NCBI GenBank assembly: GCA_000727475.1 | Contig: KL647303.1 | Location: 2,544,773-2,608,772, forward strand | Direction: 5' to 3' | From: Sarcocystis neurona | Taxonomy: Eukaryota > Apicomplexa > Conoidasida > Eucoccidiorida > Sarcocystidae | DNA: 64,000 nt | Shown here: positions 23,420 to 37,521 of the stretch, piece by piece | How positions within the stretch are numbered: the stretch's first letter is position 1 | Layout: the number at the start of each line of letters is the position of its first letter | Made by a program: the position numbers and the translations under genes | Notes under the pieces: model-generated | Told to the model about the DNA's origin: nothing | What the model saw: only the letters and a program-made list of their open reading frames with translations | The model's database searches: none

Positions 23420-25060
23420 AGCTTCCTTGCCACTGTTCTGTTGCTGCTTCACGTGCGACTACGAGCTCGCGTGCAGCTGTGATTGCAACTAGTGCTGCTG
23501 CAGCTGCTACGGCGGCAGCTGTTGTGGCTGGACCTGCCCTGTGGAGCGGCGTGCGTAGATCTGGTGCAGTCACTGTTGCTGCAACTGAATGTAGCAAATA
23601 CAGCGCAGACAATTTTTCAAAGCTGCAGAGACCAACGCTACTGCAATATTGTTTAAAGCTGCAGAGGCCAACGCTACTACATGCAGCAGCGGTGACGGAC
23701 AATTGCTGCTTCGTAGGTAGAGGACTCCAGCAGCTGCCGCACGGAATCTGCATCTGAATCCCCGCTGCTGCACATGCAGCACTGCTAGACAGCACGCTCT
23801 GGCGACGTAAACAAGGCGTTGGGTGCCTGCGGCGATATAGCAGACGATACCAGTGGTATTCGGATTACACAGCTGCTTTCGAGAAGATAGACGAGACCGC
23901 TGCTGCTGTAGTCTTCCCAGAGGAAACAACTGCTGTAGGTGCTGTAGGGCCCCTGAAGAGCTCTTGCCGTAAGCTTCTACACGGACAACTGCTGAAAAGT
24001 CTACGGAATATCCGGCTGCTACTGCGACTTGTACAATGCACAGCAGGTACTGCCGCCGTCTCCATAATATTCTGCTTGTGTAGCGTACCTAAATCCTGTG
24101 CATCTGCTGTTGCAACCACCATCCGTTACGTGTGGTTGCATTCCTTACAGAGGGAATCCAGTCTGTCTCCCTCTACTGCTGTAGCACTTGCGTTCAGCTG
24201 CTAAGAAACACATGCGTGTCATGCATGTATTGCGCCATGGCATCTGGAGGCCTCTTCCACTTCTGTTAATTCGGAACATCTACCGCTGCAGACCTTGATC
24301 TTTAGTCTTTTCTACAGTTGCTGTTGCACTAATAGTCCTGCTGTGTACAGCAGCTACGGCGTTCACCCCTAAGGAGCTTCGTATTTGTAGCAGTACCTCT
24401 GCTTCTGTTCGACAATAGTGCCGCTCGACTTATCACCCCCACGCACGAGTGTCGGCTTTCCCGGCCTCTGCGCATTCGCTTGACCTCCGAACGGATGCGA
24501 ACGTGATGCTTCGTTGCCTTAGGCTCCCTGCACCCCAAAACTCACCGACACCTGTTGTGTTTGTATACGATCGTGAAAACAGCGTCGCTGTCGATCTGGA
24601 GAACTTTTCGTTTTACCTTTGTACCACTCTGGTAGCTGCGTGTGAGACAAACCACTTAGAATCTTCAGTGAGATTGAAGGTAGGGCCGTCAGGATCTCCT
24701 GCAACATCGCCACACCTTCATTAAGCTCCATATTTCCAGTCGTACTACAGCAGTTGTTCGACGCTGAGCAGAATGTGTAGACGGCTGGCTGCCTCTGTAC
24801 AATATTTTCACCCGGAGCACTACCTGGTAGCCTTTCCTTTACTTGTACAGAGAGGTGCTCTTCTTGCGTTTCCTTGTTCCCTCGTCGTTGGAGATATGCG
24901 CGTTCACAGTCGGCGTACTCAGTGGACGCCAGCCTGCCACTAGAGGACTTTTGCAGCCCGCATCTGTATCTGAAAGGGCGATTTCTGCCTCGTTCTGCAG
25001 TACTGCTGATGTTGTTTTTGAAACGTGCCTGTTCGATGCGGGACGCCGTGCGTCCTAGGA
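23420..25060 (+). pseudogene. field of Ala-rich, start-less reading frames
   Basis: Several plus-strand frames are open without ATG. 23479-23757 is Ala-rich (TAAAVVAGPALWSG). 23758-24203 is about 148 codons and includes FEKIDETAAAVVFPEETTAV. 24449-24724 includes NSPTPVVFVYDRENSVAVD. Another, to 25058, includes STADVVFETCLFDAG. Codons are GCT/GCA-rich as in coding exons here, but no start, splice sites or conserved domain join them. They could be exons of an undetected gene or a decayed copy. A near-repeat of about 36 bp, AAGCTGCAGAG(A/G)CCAACGCTACT, occurs at about 23620 and 23656. Confidence 0.3.
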
Positions 25061-26487
25061 CCTGGACTGTTACGCTTGCAACTGCTCACTGTTGAGCACG
25101 GTTTCCTAGGTGGATCCCCCGTAGGTGGCAGTACCTACTTCCCCTATATCAGCATCTTGATGCAAAAATGCACACTTGTTCACCTGAGACCCAGTCTGCA
25201 ACAATAACAAAACACTCGAGCGTGTAACTATCTGGATGCATTGACAGGTGCACACACATGTAAAACTGCTACTATATTTGTTGCAGCATGGTCCATGTTT
25301 GAGCTAATGAGATACGAAGAAGACAGACGCCATCCCTTCTACTGTGGAATTTTTATCCGGTGGACGCACACAAGCTTTTACTACGGCGGCAGCGCGTACT
25401 CTCAACTTACCTCACGTGTTCACTCTTTCGTGCACCCGACACACACGTCCTTACACACGAACAAATGCCCGCACACAAAAGTGCACTAACATACCTATGT
25501 GTACACCTGTTTTTGCTGATATGAATAGTACAGATTTGCGTACGTGTCTTTTATTCCAGAATTTCGACTGCCTTGTTGGCAGGTGGCCTTGCTTGCGACA
25601 TTCTCGATCAAACCGCGACACTTAAAGGAAGCAACCACTAGCATCCGCTTCTTCATTACGCTAGACTCACCTCTGCTGTGCAGCACCAGCAAATGCAGCG
25701 TGTAGCAATACTTCTGTTGCCGCAGGATCCGATGTATGCTATGCGTATACGTAGACCTGGATTTGACGTGTTGAGCAGCATGCAGCAGACTACTGCGCGT
25801 GTGAAGTACGGACAAGACTGGCTGCCACACTTTCCTTTGTCTCCGCACTCCTCTCTTTACATTAGACTGGAATGAAGGAGCCGTTCTCCCGTTTCCTTCG
25901 ACATAATGGGAACTGGAAGGTGGATGCATACCCCTGCAGCATCGCGTAGTGGCTCGTCCGTCCGTAGGGACTCAACACTCACGAAGGCACAATCGTATGC
26001 CGATCACGCAAGTAGGTCACTCCCTCTTCAAATTACTAATGCGCACAACTGCATTTAAATATACACAGAGCAACAAAAACAATTTAACACACACGCACAC
26101 AACTATATACATATGTTGTCCGGGAACCGACGTGGCACTGCACTGGTGGACGCTATATTTCTTCACACAAGTATGCATACACACATGGAACTGTACCTGT
26201 GTACACAAGTGGATGAATGCTGCAACCGCCTCTTACATACGAAAGCGATTACACATATGCAGTGCACACAGGCTTATAGACAAACGGTTACGTAGATAAT
26301 TCTCACATAGGTGTCACACGGGTACGTGTGTAGAGCGCACACGTACAAAGCAAATATGGTTCCCACCCTACGGCGAGATCCAGAAAGACGTCCTGTCGCG
26401 TATACTTGTGCAATGGGGGGAATGTTGAAAGAGTGACCGTCGTCCGCTGCAACCTCAAACAGCAGAAAAATTCCTCACGCTTTGTTC
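25061..26487. other. intergenic, weak ORFs only
   Basis: Short plus frames at 25241-25420 (includes FELMRYEEDRRHPFYCG) and 25678-25875 (includes RRPGFDVLSSMQQTTARVKY) are non-repetitive but isolated. I cannot support a gene. Confidence 0.35.
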
Positions 26488-26679
26488 ATGTTGATCCTCA
26501 TTCTTTCTTTGTCTGCGTTCCTTGATCCTGTCCTTGGCCTCTTCCTTCTTTGCTTATTCCAATTCTTCTCTTTCGTCCTTTGCGGTTCTTGCACGTCTCC
26601 TCTACCCTCTTTTTCATGCTCACACCGCCTGCCGAAGAGGGGGACGCTTTACGAGAAATTTGAAAGTCTTAACGAGTGA
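26488..26679 (+). CDS. small hydrophobic ORF, 63 codons
   Basis: ATG at 26488, stop TGA at 26677-26679. The first ~35 residues are strongly hydrophobic (MLILILSLSAFLDPVLGLFL onward), like a signal peptide or membrane anchor. A short polar tail reads PKRGTLYEKFESLNE. It is not microsatellite-derived. It could be a tiny secreted or membrane protein, a first exon, or chance in a T/C-rich stretch. No family is recognised. Confidence 0.25.
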   Translation: MLILILSLSAFLDPVLGLFLLCLFQFFSFVLCGSCTSPLPSFSCSHRLPKRGTLYEKFESLNE

Positions 26680-28362
26680 AAAATCGAACTGGCTCGCATC
26701 ACTACCTACGCGGACGCAGGCTACACGCAGCTGCTACGTGCGTACTTTGGCAAATACTACGAAGATATCTCTCCTCTGCAGAGACACAGAGAGAGAGTGC
26801 GTGTTCGGCAACCTGCAGGCTGCAATGTTGTGTCTCGTTGAGAAGTCTTCCCAAAGGTGACAAAACATAGCAGGCAGCTGACTCTCTGATGCTGCTAGGC
26901 TTACGGCAAGAGCTACGCGAGTCGAACTGTCGGAAGGGTGGCTCTCTTTCGCTGGTAACACCCATTCAGGCAGGCAGGGACTAGGAAAACAAAATAAATA
27001 TGTGTACTTGGCCGGATGCACCCGTGCAAGGACGCCTACACATGTAGACACGTATTTGCGTTTAAAAATCGATTGCAAAGACGTACGCCTGTAGGCTGCA
27101 CATACGTCTAATATACCCGTTCTGGCCCGTTGCCTGATAGACTACATCGTGCACGCTGCCCGCAATAAAAAAACGGATAGACGCGCCCAAACGCCTTCCT
27201 TCATCGACTGCTGGAATTCTCCCTAAAAACGAGCAGCAGGCACTCAACGATACCACTTGCACATTGATGGAGCGGAAAGTGTGACTGCTACGGCGCATGT
27301 ATGAGTGCGTATATAAAGTTCTGTGTGTTTGCACAGAGGACCCCTCGATTTCCCCCTGGTGGTGAACAAGCACTAAAAAATCACACTTGCAAATCTGACA
27401 GCTACGGCATATGTACACATATATATATATATATATATAGATAGACAGATAGATAGATAAATATGGGCGCACGCGTGGGCGGGCACACACGTAGACTTCG
27501 TCCAGTCAAAAAAAGGAGGACAGTTGTGCGGGTGCGAAGTAGCCTGCTGGCTACAACCATTGGCCCAACTGCTCCGGTAGAGCCGGCAGAAAAAAATGCC
27601 GTGTATAAAACCGCCTGAATGCCGTGCGTGCGTCGCCTAGCTAACAACTTGCGCAAGCGTAAAAAAAAGTTGAAAAAATGGTGTCCGCATACGAGAACGC
27701 ACATATATACAATTACTTGTGTACACTACGTATACATGCATATACGCGTGTGTGTTTGCCTACACGTCCTCGTATACAACAAAGAAGGAACGACTGGCTT
27801 TGTACACCGTAAACGCATTTACGTGGCATCATCACACACGCGCACGCACACATGTGTACACCACGGACACAAACATATCTGTCTATCTATCATGTGTACG
27901 CTTCGCCAAACAAGACGAAGAAAAAAAAATGTCCACCTCCATCCATCATCTACAGACACACGTGGACTGCTCGCCCGCGCGCGCGAAGGAGATGTAAGTC
28001 TCCTCACACCTATGTACTTGACAGAGATAGACAGAGAGAAGAAAACAAATAGACGTGTGGACGTCTTTATATCCGTGCATCTGTCCTTGCGGTCTGGGTG
28101 AATGTCTCTCTCTCCACGTGCGCGTGGGCCAGGTGAGACTGCGACGGCGCCACCTGCACAGCAGCGCTGGCGTTGCGTCGGAGAATTTCTCACCTCCGTA
28201 CTCACTAGACACAGAAACATGCGCGCCCCGTAGACACAAACGTAAACACGTTCATAAATACACGCATTCGAGTAGCTACACAGCAGAAAGCTGTGTGGAA
28301 TTTAGCAGACAACACGCATCCCAGCTGCAGGCAGGCTACCACACACACAACCATCTTCAAAT
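26680..28362. other. intergenic, no supported gene
   Basis: Includes a (TA)n run at 27420-27439 followed by GATA units, poly-A/T-rich bits near 27590-27680 and mixed unique DNA. Open frames are short. Confidence 0.5.
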
Positions 28363-28697
28363 ATGAACGGACGGATGCTCGCCCACTCATACGTGTGCGC
28401 CTTGGCGTCTCTGTGCTGCGCTTGGTTGCTGCCTCGCCTCTTATCACTGCTGCATTCACGCCGAGACGTCCGCAGTGTTGGCTTATCGAATGACGAGTTT
28501 GCCGTTTCTTTTGTGCTGCATGACTGCGCGCAGGCGACGCACCAGCTCCTCTCGCTGCGTCACTGCACTTCTCTGTCTTTTTTCTGCCAGCACCGTCTCG
28601 TGCGTGAGGAACAACAGGTGCTCCTCCACTTTCTAAACAAAAAAAAAGCAAGGCAAGCACGCAGCATGCGGACAATTGCACCAGAAGCTGCCTTCGT
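28363..28697 (+). CDS. candidate first exon, unassigned
   Basis: ATG at 28363 reads a hydrophobic leader (SYVCALASLCCAWLLPRLLS) and then varied polar sequence (RSVGLSNDEFAVSFVL, later QHRLVREEQQVLLHFLNKKK) up to a good donor, GCCTTC/GTAAGC, at 28697/28698. The minus strand is also open over most of this (28711-28205, GTG start, Arg/Ala-rich), so the strand is not certain. TA repeats follow at once. No family is recognised. Confidence 0.25.
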
Positions 28698-29717
28698 AAG
28701 CGCGCGCGCACAACTGTACACGTATATACATATACATATGCACGTGCGTTTCGACGTGGGCTATTTATGTGCCAATATCTACAGGCACATATATTTGTGC
28801 AAACCTAGTCCACCCACCAACCCGGCTATATATACATATATGAATGCATATGCATCGATGTAAAAACACATAGACTTGTACTCCCCTGTGGTCAACTGAG
28901 TGGGGATGAATGGACTTTTACAAACAGAAATAAGCATATGTGGAGGCATCAATATATATACGGGTAGATAGATATACGTTTTTGTGCACGCAGAGCGGCA
29001 GACGACACTTATACGCGTATGCATGGAGAGGGAAAGACAGAGAGATATCTGTGTGTGTACACCCAGAGAGGAACACGACAATTATACACATGTATATCCA
29101 TATATATATATATATATATATGCATTCGTGTACGCACGGAGGGGGCAGAGGCGAGAAAGAGGTTCACGCTAGGCGTGTTCTAATGCTTCATCCTGGAGAA
29201 GGGCACTGCACGCGCAAGACGCACTGTACACAAGCCTCCAAAGCCTGCAGTGCCACTTGGGCTTAGAAGCTGCTACACAAACATACAGTAGTGCTTCTCG
29301 TATTCTGTCTGTGATACACTGGCTACGTTGTGAAGCCACCTGCGTGTGTCAGTCTCCCCGTAAGTCACGAATGAAGAAACGTACAAACGCCCAGCGGACC
29401 GCGAAGCACACCCGCACGCCGCAGCAAGGAGCGGGCAAGAGCAGCAGTGGCAGCACAAACAGTTCGAGGACCAGCACCAGCAGCCGCATGCAGCCGCAGC
29501 ACCCAGAGGCGCAGACAGCGACACCCGAAGCAGCACATGGCTCCGCAGCAGTTGCGTGCGGCGCCGCAAGATGCAGCCACAGGAGACAGCAGGACGAGCA
29601 GGAGCAACAACTGTCGCGGTGACGCCGCAGGAAGGAACAGCAGCAAGCGCAGAACAGCAGCGTTGCCAGCGGCAGCAAAAAGTAGTGGCAGCAGGTCAGA
29701 TGCACCGAACACTAACA
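28698..29717. other. spacer before the CLU 3' end
   Basis: Contains (TA)n patches (29101-29121) and then, from 29420, a CAG-rich stretch on the plus strand that gives Gln/Ser/Ala frames on plus and Leu/Cys/Ala frames on minus. Neither was assignable. It may be CLU 3' untranslated sequence or part of a plus-strand neighbour. Confidence 0.35.
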
Positions 29718-32700
29718 TCAAGGACCATGGCAGCAGCAGAGAGCGGTGAAGGCAGAAGACGCAGCATCAGGAGCAGCAGCGGAAGCACGTGTCACCGCCG
29801 CTGCGACGGCTGCACAACGCTGGCAGAAGCAGTCGTGGGGCACTAGCCGAAACGTACCCGAAGCACGTGGAACAGCAGAAGCGACCGTAGAGAGCCTTAC
29901 CTTGAAGTGAACCTCGTCGGCTGTGGTCGCTGCTGCTGAATGACGGTTGCTGCTGAGCAGCTGGTGCGCGCGGCGGCAGTGATGCAACGCCTTTCGGAAA
30001 TTTTCTTGCCCGTAGTAGCACTGAGAAATATCTATATGAAGCTGGAGGCACAGCAGAGGCACACACAGAGAAGGATGAAATGACTTTCCCACAAACCAGA
30101 AAGTTACGTCCTGCGGACGCAACAACAAGCTGCGCAGGAGTCAACGGTGAAGTCAACATGGTCCCGCATCCTTTCAATATACAGACATATGCAGGCGCCC
30201 AAGAAGAATCCCTTAATGCAAGCTGCTCGGATTTTACCTCTTTTCTACACAATCATGCCCGCACAGTCTTCAGATACATATGTACATACGTACATATGCT
30301 TGCCTACAAGTTCCTACACACGCACACTCCACATATATGTACGTGTATATATATACGTATATGTATACACACGTATGGAGGAACGCGTAACTATATTGAT
30401 AGCCGGATCTTTATCTAGTGGTGAGTCGCGTGTCAAGTGTCTGTGCGTAGAGAGTCGTTACTGCTGTGCATCGAGGTATATGTATACACGTACATATATA
30501 TGTGATGCACAGGAAGCCCTGCGTATGTGCGTGCAGAGAGATGAGAAATAGAAGACGGCGACAGATGTAACGGTTTTTTTCAGCTGCTACTATTTTCCAT
30601 GTAGAAAGTATTGGTCGTTCATTCATTTCCCCCCGCGTTCGGCTTTCCTTTTCTACTCGACGACGTTTCCCACACACATACCTCTGCTAGATGAATCGGG
30701 TTCTGCCCTTGGACTGTTTCAAGCAGGGAAGTCGCTTTTGATAGAAAGAAATCCACAACATCTGCGCTGTTTCTTCTCCTGTTCACTTTTTGCAACTGCT
30801 GCTGCTGCAGCTCGAAGGCGCTGCCGCTGCCGCTACCGGAACTTTGCTGTTGCAGCTCCTGCGCGGTCCTGGTGTTTCTGCTGTGACACTTCTCCTGTTG
30901 CTGTGAAGAGGCCCAGCTGCAACCGCCGCCGTCAGCTCTCGGTTGCTGCTCATGCAGCACACTCTTCGATTTTTTCTTCATTGTGCCGTTGCCGCCGCGT
31001 GTCTCTTCTGTACTGCTGCTGCAATTGCTCAGTATCTCCTCGTCTCGCCCGCCACTGCTGCTGTAACTTCCGCCTGCGCCCTGTGTGCTGCTGCTGCTGC
31101 CACTGCTGTTCCCACTGCGGCTAGTATTGCTGCTGCGTCTCTTTCCGTAGAGCTGCTGACCCTGCTGCGTCCGCTTTGCCGCGAGCAGCAGCAACACGGC
31201 CATTTCTTGCGCAGCAGTGGCAGTGCCACCCCACAGTCGCAGCAGCAGAAGCGCCCGCAGCACGTGCTGCATGCTCCGGCGCATGTAGACCTCTCCAGGT
31301 AACTCAGCCAATGCCCTGCTCAACGCCGCATGCAGCTCAATCGTAGCCGGGTGATCTATTCCTTCACACCGCTCCGTTAGAATTAACGCCTTTTGAAAAT
31401 AATTGCACGCGTTCAGGTACTCGTCCAGCGCCAGCATCACGTGACCCATCGCTGCGTAGCACAGCGCTGCTTCCCTGTACAGATCCCCACAGCGCGCGTG
31501 ACGGTAGTAGCAGCAAGAGTGAGGTGGACAACGCACCGACAGAAACAGAGAATCCTGTTGTCGAAGGGAAAAGAGATATTGATGCAGGGAAGGACACGCC
31601 GTAAAGAAAAGCTCGAGAGGGCGAGATAATCGAACAGCCGCAGAAGTGATTCAAAGCAGGAGAAATTTCAATCGAGACGGAGTGGCACACGAACCAACAT
31701 ATAAACCGTTGCTACATTGTTCACCGTTCGCGCGCAAACACACACACGTACACACGTACACACGTACACACGTACACACACATACACACACAAGACGCAG
31801 CGCACAGCCAGCGCACGGACACCCCCCAATATGCTATGGCAGCCACCCCGGCAGACATATACATACATATATATGTATATATTTTTCTCTCTTGGAGACA
31901 GAATATACAGGTACACGTGCAGCTGGATGGTACTCACAATGCAAGGAAGAAGAGCTTACCTGCACACAGCCCCTGTCAGCTGATGAATAATATATAAAGT
32001 CTGTTGGTATAGTTCTAGAGCGACGTCTAGCCAGCCGAGGGCGCACGCCTCCGTCGCAACTGCCAGGAGCCCGCGTACTAATAACGAGACGATCTGCTTC
32101 GTTTTTAAAACCGGGAAGCAGCGGCAGAAACTGTCCATCTGCAGCGGCTGCCAGCTGCAACTTGCCGTCTCGGACTGTCTCTGGTCCTGTTGCTGTTGCT
32201 GCTCTGCGGAGCTTCTCTGACCCTGTTGCAGCCTTTGCTGCTCGCTCTTCTCCTGACCCTCCTGCTGCTCTTGCTTGCTGCTTCTTTTCTGATCCTGTTG
32301 CTGTTTTCCACTGGCTCGCTGCTGCTGCTGTGGCGTCAAATCACGTTTTTCCGCCTGCATCTCTGTCGCTGCTGCTGCGGCGTCTGCTGCTCTACGTTGC
32401 GTGCCGCTGCTGTTGCCGCGTGCCTCGTCAGCGCGACGTGGATGCTTCTCCCGGAGGAGGAGCCGCAGCCCACGCGCACTCTGCTGCGTGTCAGTTTTTG
32501 GCGTTCCCGCCTTTTTCGCATCTGTCGGTGTTGCTGCCTGTGCTGCTGCGCCCGTCGCTGTCTTCTCCAGTGCCGCTGCACTCTCTCCTTCTGCGACTTC
32601 TTCTGACGCTGTCGCTATCTCGGCGGTTGCCGCTGCAGTGTCCTTCCGGGCCGGACTCCCAAGTCCTCTTGGAGGAACGACACACGCTTCTGCCACCTGC

Positions 32701-35700
32701 AGACGTCTCTCCGTCGTGTTGCCGCTGCTGCTGCTGGGACTGCTATCATTGCTGCCATTGCTGCTGGCGATGGCGCCATCGTTGCTGCTGGAAGTGAATG
32801 TCTTCCTGCTGTTCGATGTACTCCTGTGCGCTGCCTGTCTTCCACCCTCTCTGCTGCAGCTTCTCCTTCCTTCTTCGCTGCTGCTGACGCAGACGGGGGG
32901 GCAAAAAGTTGTCGTCTGCTGCGTCGCGTCGCCCCTTACGGAGAGGGCGAGAGCATGCACCTTTTCTTCAGGAGTAGGAAGTACAGGCGAAGAGGCCGGC
33001 GCTTCTTGGTCGGTGGCTTCTGTGGAGGCACCGGAGAGTTTCATATTCAGAGTCCCAGGAAGTCGCGGCGACACGGCGGCAGCACTGCCTTTCTTCTCTC
33101 TTTGACTGGCCACCTTGTTCTGGCCTGCAAGGAGGTCAGTTTTCGCGCTCTCAGCAGACGCAGCAGCAGCGGCATGCGTGCGAGCCCCAGCAGCATTCTC
33201 TGGTAGAGGACGAGGAGCAGCAGCAGCTGCAAGGCCACCAGCTGCAGCAGGAGCGGCAAGACCAGCCGCAACCGCGGGCGCATGCGTGTCGTGCCATGGA
33301 TCTAGAATACGGAGAGACGGTGAAGTGCTGAGGAATGCGGCGAACTGATGTGAAGCATTCAGCTGGATCCCAACCGCGCAGCACACACCTCGAAGCAACC
33401 TGTAGCGGCTGCTGGGCTTTGCGAGCCACGTCCATGCTGCGCGTATATCGCCGTTGCCCGAAGGGAAAACAGCGTGGTAATTAAAGTGGGTGCGCATGCG
33501 CAGCTCCATGCGTTTCCACAAGTCGCGCGCCGTTATATCCCACCACAAAAAAGACGCAGCAAAAGTCGTCCCTTCCTCTGCACGGTTTGTCCCCCCTGCT
33601 TGTTCCTGTTCGGTTCCCCACATGGGTGAAACGCCGCTCCCGTACCCTCCCACGTGATGTCTCTGCTGTACCTGCCGCAGCTGCTGCTGTTCTCCCTGCT
33701 GCTGAGGCTGTGTCTGCTCCTGCTGCTGGTGACGCTGCCGCTGCTGCTCCTGTTGTCGCTGCGGCATGCGATGCGCGTCCCGCAACTTGTAGCATGCGCA
33801 TGACGCGGAGGCGAAGCGAGCGACGGAGAACGGCACGGGGAAGAGCTTTGAAGGGTAGTCTACTGTTTCTGGGCAGAGGAGGCAAGACAACAGGTGGACA
33901 GCAGCAGCAGCAACTTGTTCTTGGCAGATATGGGACAAAATGGTATTGAAACAATGAGTTGCGCAGCGGATAGCTAGTTCCAGCAGCAGCACTCTCAACA
34001 CTACGAGTTGGTGCTCCACTCTTGTAGTACCGCTGAGATTTTTTCCCTCGCTGCTGCTGCTGTTGCTGCTCGTGTTTTTAGTCGTAACGATGCTCCCGCC
34101 GTTGTCGTCTGTGCGGTGATGGTGGCTGAAGCAGACCCTGCTACTGCGGCTGCTGCTGCGGCTGGGGGTGTCGCCGCTGCCACTGCTGCTGTCAGCTGCG
34201 ATGCTGTACTCGTTGGAGGATGCGGCTTCCACCGCGGCTCGTTCGCCGGCAGGTAGTCGTGCAGCAGGAGCAGGAGCAGAGGAAGCGCGCGAAGCTGCAG
34301 AGACAACTTTGTACGCAGCAGCTGCTGCATTAGAGTCGAACGAAAAGGCTGAAGAAGTCTGAGAGGCAGCAGGAACTGCTGATTCCTTGTCCGGACCCGC
34401 AGCTGTTTTAAGACAAGACACGAACGTCGACAAAATTCGGCCTTGTAAGTTGGTGGCCACAGCGCCAATGTAGCGCAGATTCACTCCACAGTAGTGGAAA
34501 AGCTGCTTCACGGTGTTGCTTTCCAAGATCAAATTAGTCGCTACCTGCTGGACCAGCAGCTCGCACAGCAGCGGGATCGCCACGCTGTGTAGATACACCG
34601 CAGCTTCTCGCACACTGGCAAACGCCGCAGTGGGCTCCCGGCGGCCCCCCTTCGTTGCTGCAGCAGAACACAACAAGTCATAGCCGCTGCACCGCTTGTC
34701 TTCTGCTCCGGACCAAGAGACGACGGCGAGGTCGTCGCTACTGCTGCAGCAGCTCCTGCAACGCTGCTGAGGATTCTGCCTGTCTGCGGCCCGCTCGCCC
34801 GACACAGAAGGAGACGGTACGGCAACCGCAGCAGCAGACGCAAGCGACGCGTCCCCTGGAGTAGCAGCAGCTGCAGCAGCAGGAGCAGAAACTTTAGATC
34901 CAGCCCCTTGGAAAGGAGCAGTAGGAGGTCCTGCAGCGACGGCTGCCGTGCACAAAAATGCAGGAGTGGCTGCATCGGCTACCTGTCCGCAAAGCGTCCA
35001 GCAAGGATCGACCTCCCAGAAGTTGCTTTCTTCGGCGCCCGCAGCGCACTTCAGTGGCAAAAACTCTCCACGCTGCAACACCTCATCCTGTGGCAGTCCA
35101 GCTGGCCGTTGCAGTTTTTGCTGTTGTGGTTGCTGTTGCCCTCCCAGGCGGGGCGGCTGTGTTTCGCATGCAGCAAGCGCGGCCGCTACTGCAGTTGCGC
35201 CGTCTGTCGCGCCTTCTGCAATACCTGCTCCTTGAAAATCGGTGTTGTTACCTGCATACTCAGTAGCAGCAATCGGCGCTGCATGAGGACAGCAGCAGCC
35301 ACTCAGCGAGGGCAGGGCAAGCGCTCGCAGCAGCAGCTCTGCAGCCATCTGCTGTGCGCGGGTGGGAATGTCCAGTCCTTCCAGCAGCAAACTCACATCT
35401 ATATCCATCGGGAGGCTTTCCAGCAATTCAAGGTCTTCTCTGGGGAGAGAGAACGCCAGAAGCTCCTCTTCGAAATCTTGTTGCTTCTCCCTTTCTTTTG
35501 CTGCTTCTTCTCCTATCGTGTCCGGCGGCACACCGTTGCTGCTGCAGCTGTCAGGTTCTTGTTGCTCCCTGACGCAGTCCTGCTGCTTCTGCGGTTGCCG
35601 CTGCCCTTCCCCCTCCTGCTGCGGCTTCTGCTTTCTTTCCTCTTGCCGCTGCTCTATGTTATGCTGCTGCTGCTGGTGCACCTGTGTGCCCTGCTGCTCC

Positions 35701-37483
35701 ACCTGCACCTGCCTTTGCTCCCGCCCCCACTGCCGTCGCTTACTCTGCTGCTGCTGCTGTTGTTTCTGCCGCCGTCGGTGCCTCTGCTGCTGCTCTGCAG
35801 TGCCGTCTCCCGCTTGGACCCGCTTCACAGACTTCTCTTTTGCCGGTTGTTGCACTCGCCCTTCTCCTTTCTCCGCTACTCCCTCGTGCAGCTCGATCAC
35901 CTGCGGCTCTTTACCCAGCAGCAGTTCCTTCTGTTCATAGAAACTCGCGCGCTGCTCTGCCTTTGATGTCAGCAGGCAGCGCAGCAGCACTCGCTCCACC
36001 AGCGGCAGTAACCGCTCCCTCATTGGCAATTCTTTTTTCTCATCGGCTGCGGGGGCACGAGGTCGAGCAGCAGCGCCGTCGACAGAAGCAAAAGCTGCAG
36101 CAGACGAAAAAGCAGAAGACGGTGTAACCAGAGCTGCAGAAAATCCAGAAGCGGCGGCTGCTATTGCATCCCCTCTGGCTTCTAACAGGCCGAGGCCTCC
36201 GTTCTGCTTGCACCAGCAGCGCATGTAAGTGAGTGCTCCAGATAGCATCAGCGGCAGACGGCGGTTCATTTCCTTCTCAAGACGATATTGCAGTTCTTTG
36301 TCGAACGAATATACGAGAGTTTCCCTTGCTTCTGAAGCAGCAGCAGGAACACCCAATGCGTCCCAGACAGTTTCGTTACCAGTGTCACCAACATCGGCAG
36401 CAGGTTTTGCTTCAAAGGCAGCAGCTGCAGCAGCCACCACGGGAGTAGAGGCGTTTTTACGAAGCTCTGCTTCTTGCTCAGCAGCTGTCGACGTAGGTGC
36501 TGCTGCCGCCGCCGACCTGGATGCTGCTGCTTCCGCCGACTCGGCGGGCGGCGTTGTCGCATTCGATGTTGCTGCGGCTGCCGCGCGTCCTTGTGCTGCT
36601 CCATTTGGTTTTTCTGCTGCTTCTGCTGCCACGGCTGCCGCGTGTTCTACCGCTACAGCGCTGCCACTGCGGTACAGAAGCGCAGTGTCCCCACCAGTCT
36701 CTTCCTCGCCTGCTGCTCTCTCGTCCTTCCTGTTGCCGCTGCTGCTGCTGGACGGTGCCGTGGGTCTGCAGCGCGCAGCAGCAACAGCATCTCTTCGTTT
36801 GCGAAAGGCAAGGTAAGCAGCTAACAACTCCGGCCGAAGAAATTTCGTCTCCTGCACTTCCTCAGCATCAGCAGCACCGCCGTCCGCCGCGTGCAACTCC
36901 CTTCCACTTGCCCTTACGGCCGTTCCTTCTGCAGCTGCGCCTTCCTTCTTCGCTGCTTCTGCTAGTGCTGTCGCTGTCTCTGCCCCTCCTCCATTTTGCT
37001 CTCCTTCTGCCGGTAAAGCTGTTCTCCCCAGTGGTATCGCCTCCGGCGTTCCCGCACACGCCAGCGGAGAAGCTGCTGCCGCTGCTGCTGTCTTTACTCG
37101 GGGAGTTGCCGGAGCATCATCACCGGTATCGCTATCCTCGTGTTGCCGCAGTCTGCTGCTGCAGTCGATGGGAAGGAGCCCTCCCGTACGCAGCAGATGA
37201 ATCCGCCGCTGCTCAGGGTCTGCCGCCCATGGCACGGACGATACGAGCGGCAGCGGTGTCTGCAGAGCAGGAAAGAGCAACACGAAATTGTAGCAGCATC
37301 AGCAACAGCAACAACTACACCGGCGGTGCATGCACCATAGCAGGAAAGTTGACCAACAGCAGAAAGACCCGTCGCAGTTTGGTAGTGTCAATACTCCTAG
37401 TTTCCACAGTAAACGAAGTGACTGCAGGAAATGTCGTTGTACGCCTCACAGCTGGAGTACGCGCATGAGAACGAGGACGTACA

Positions 37484-37521
<38 letters not shown>

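Noticed and set aside
35362..35966. Leu/Cys/Ser-rich plus-strand frames over CLU exon 5
   Set aside because: Shadows of the minus-strand coding exon, which carries the conserved family motifs.
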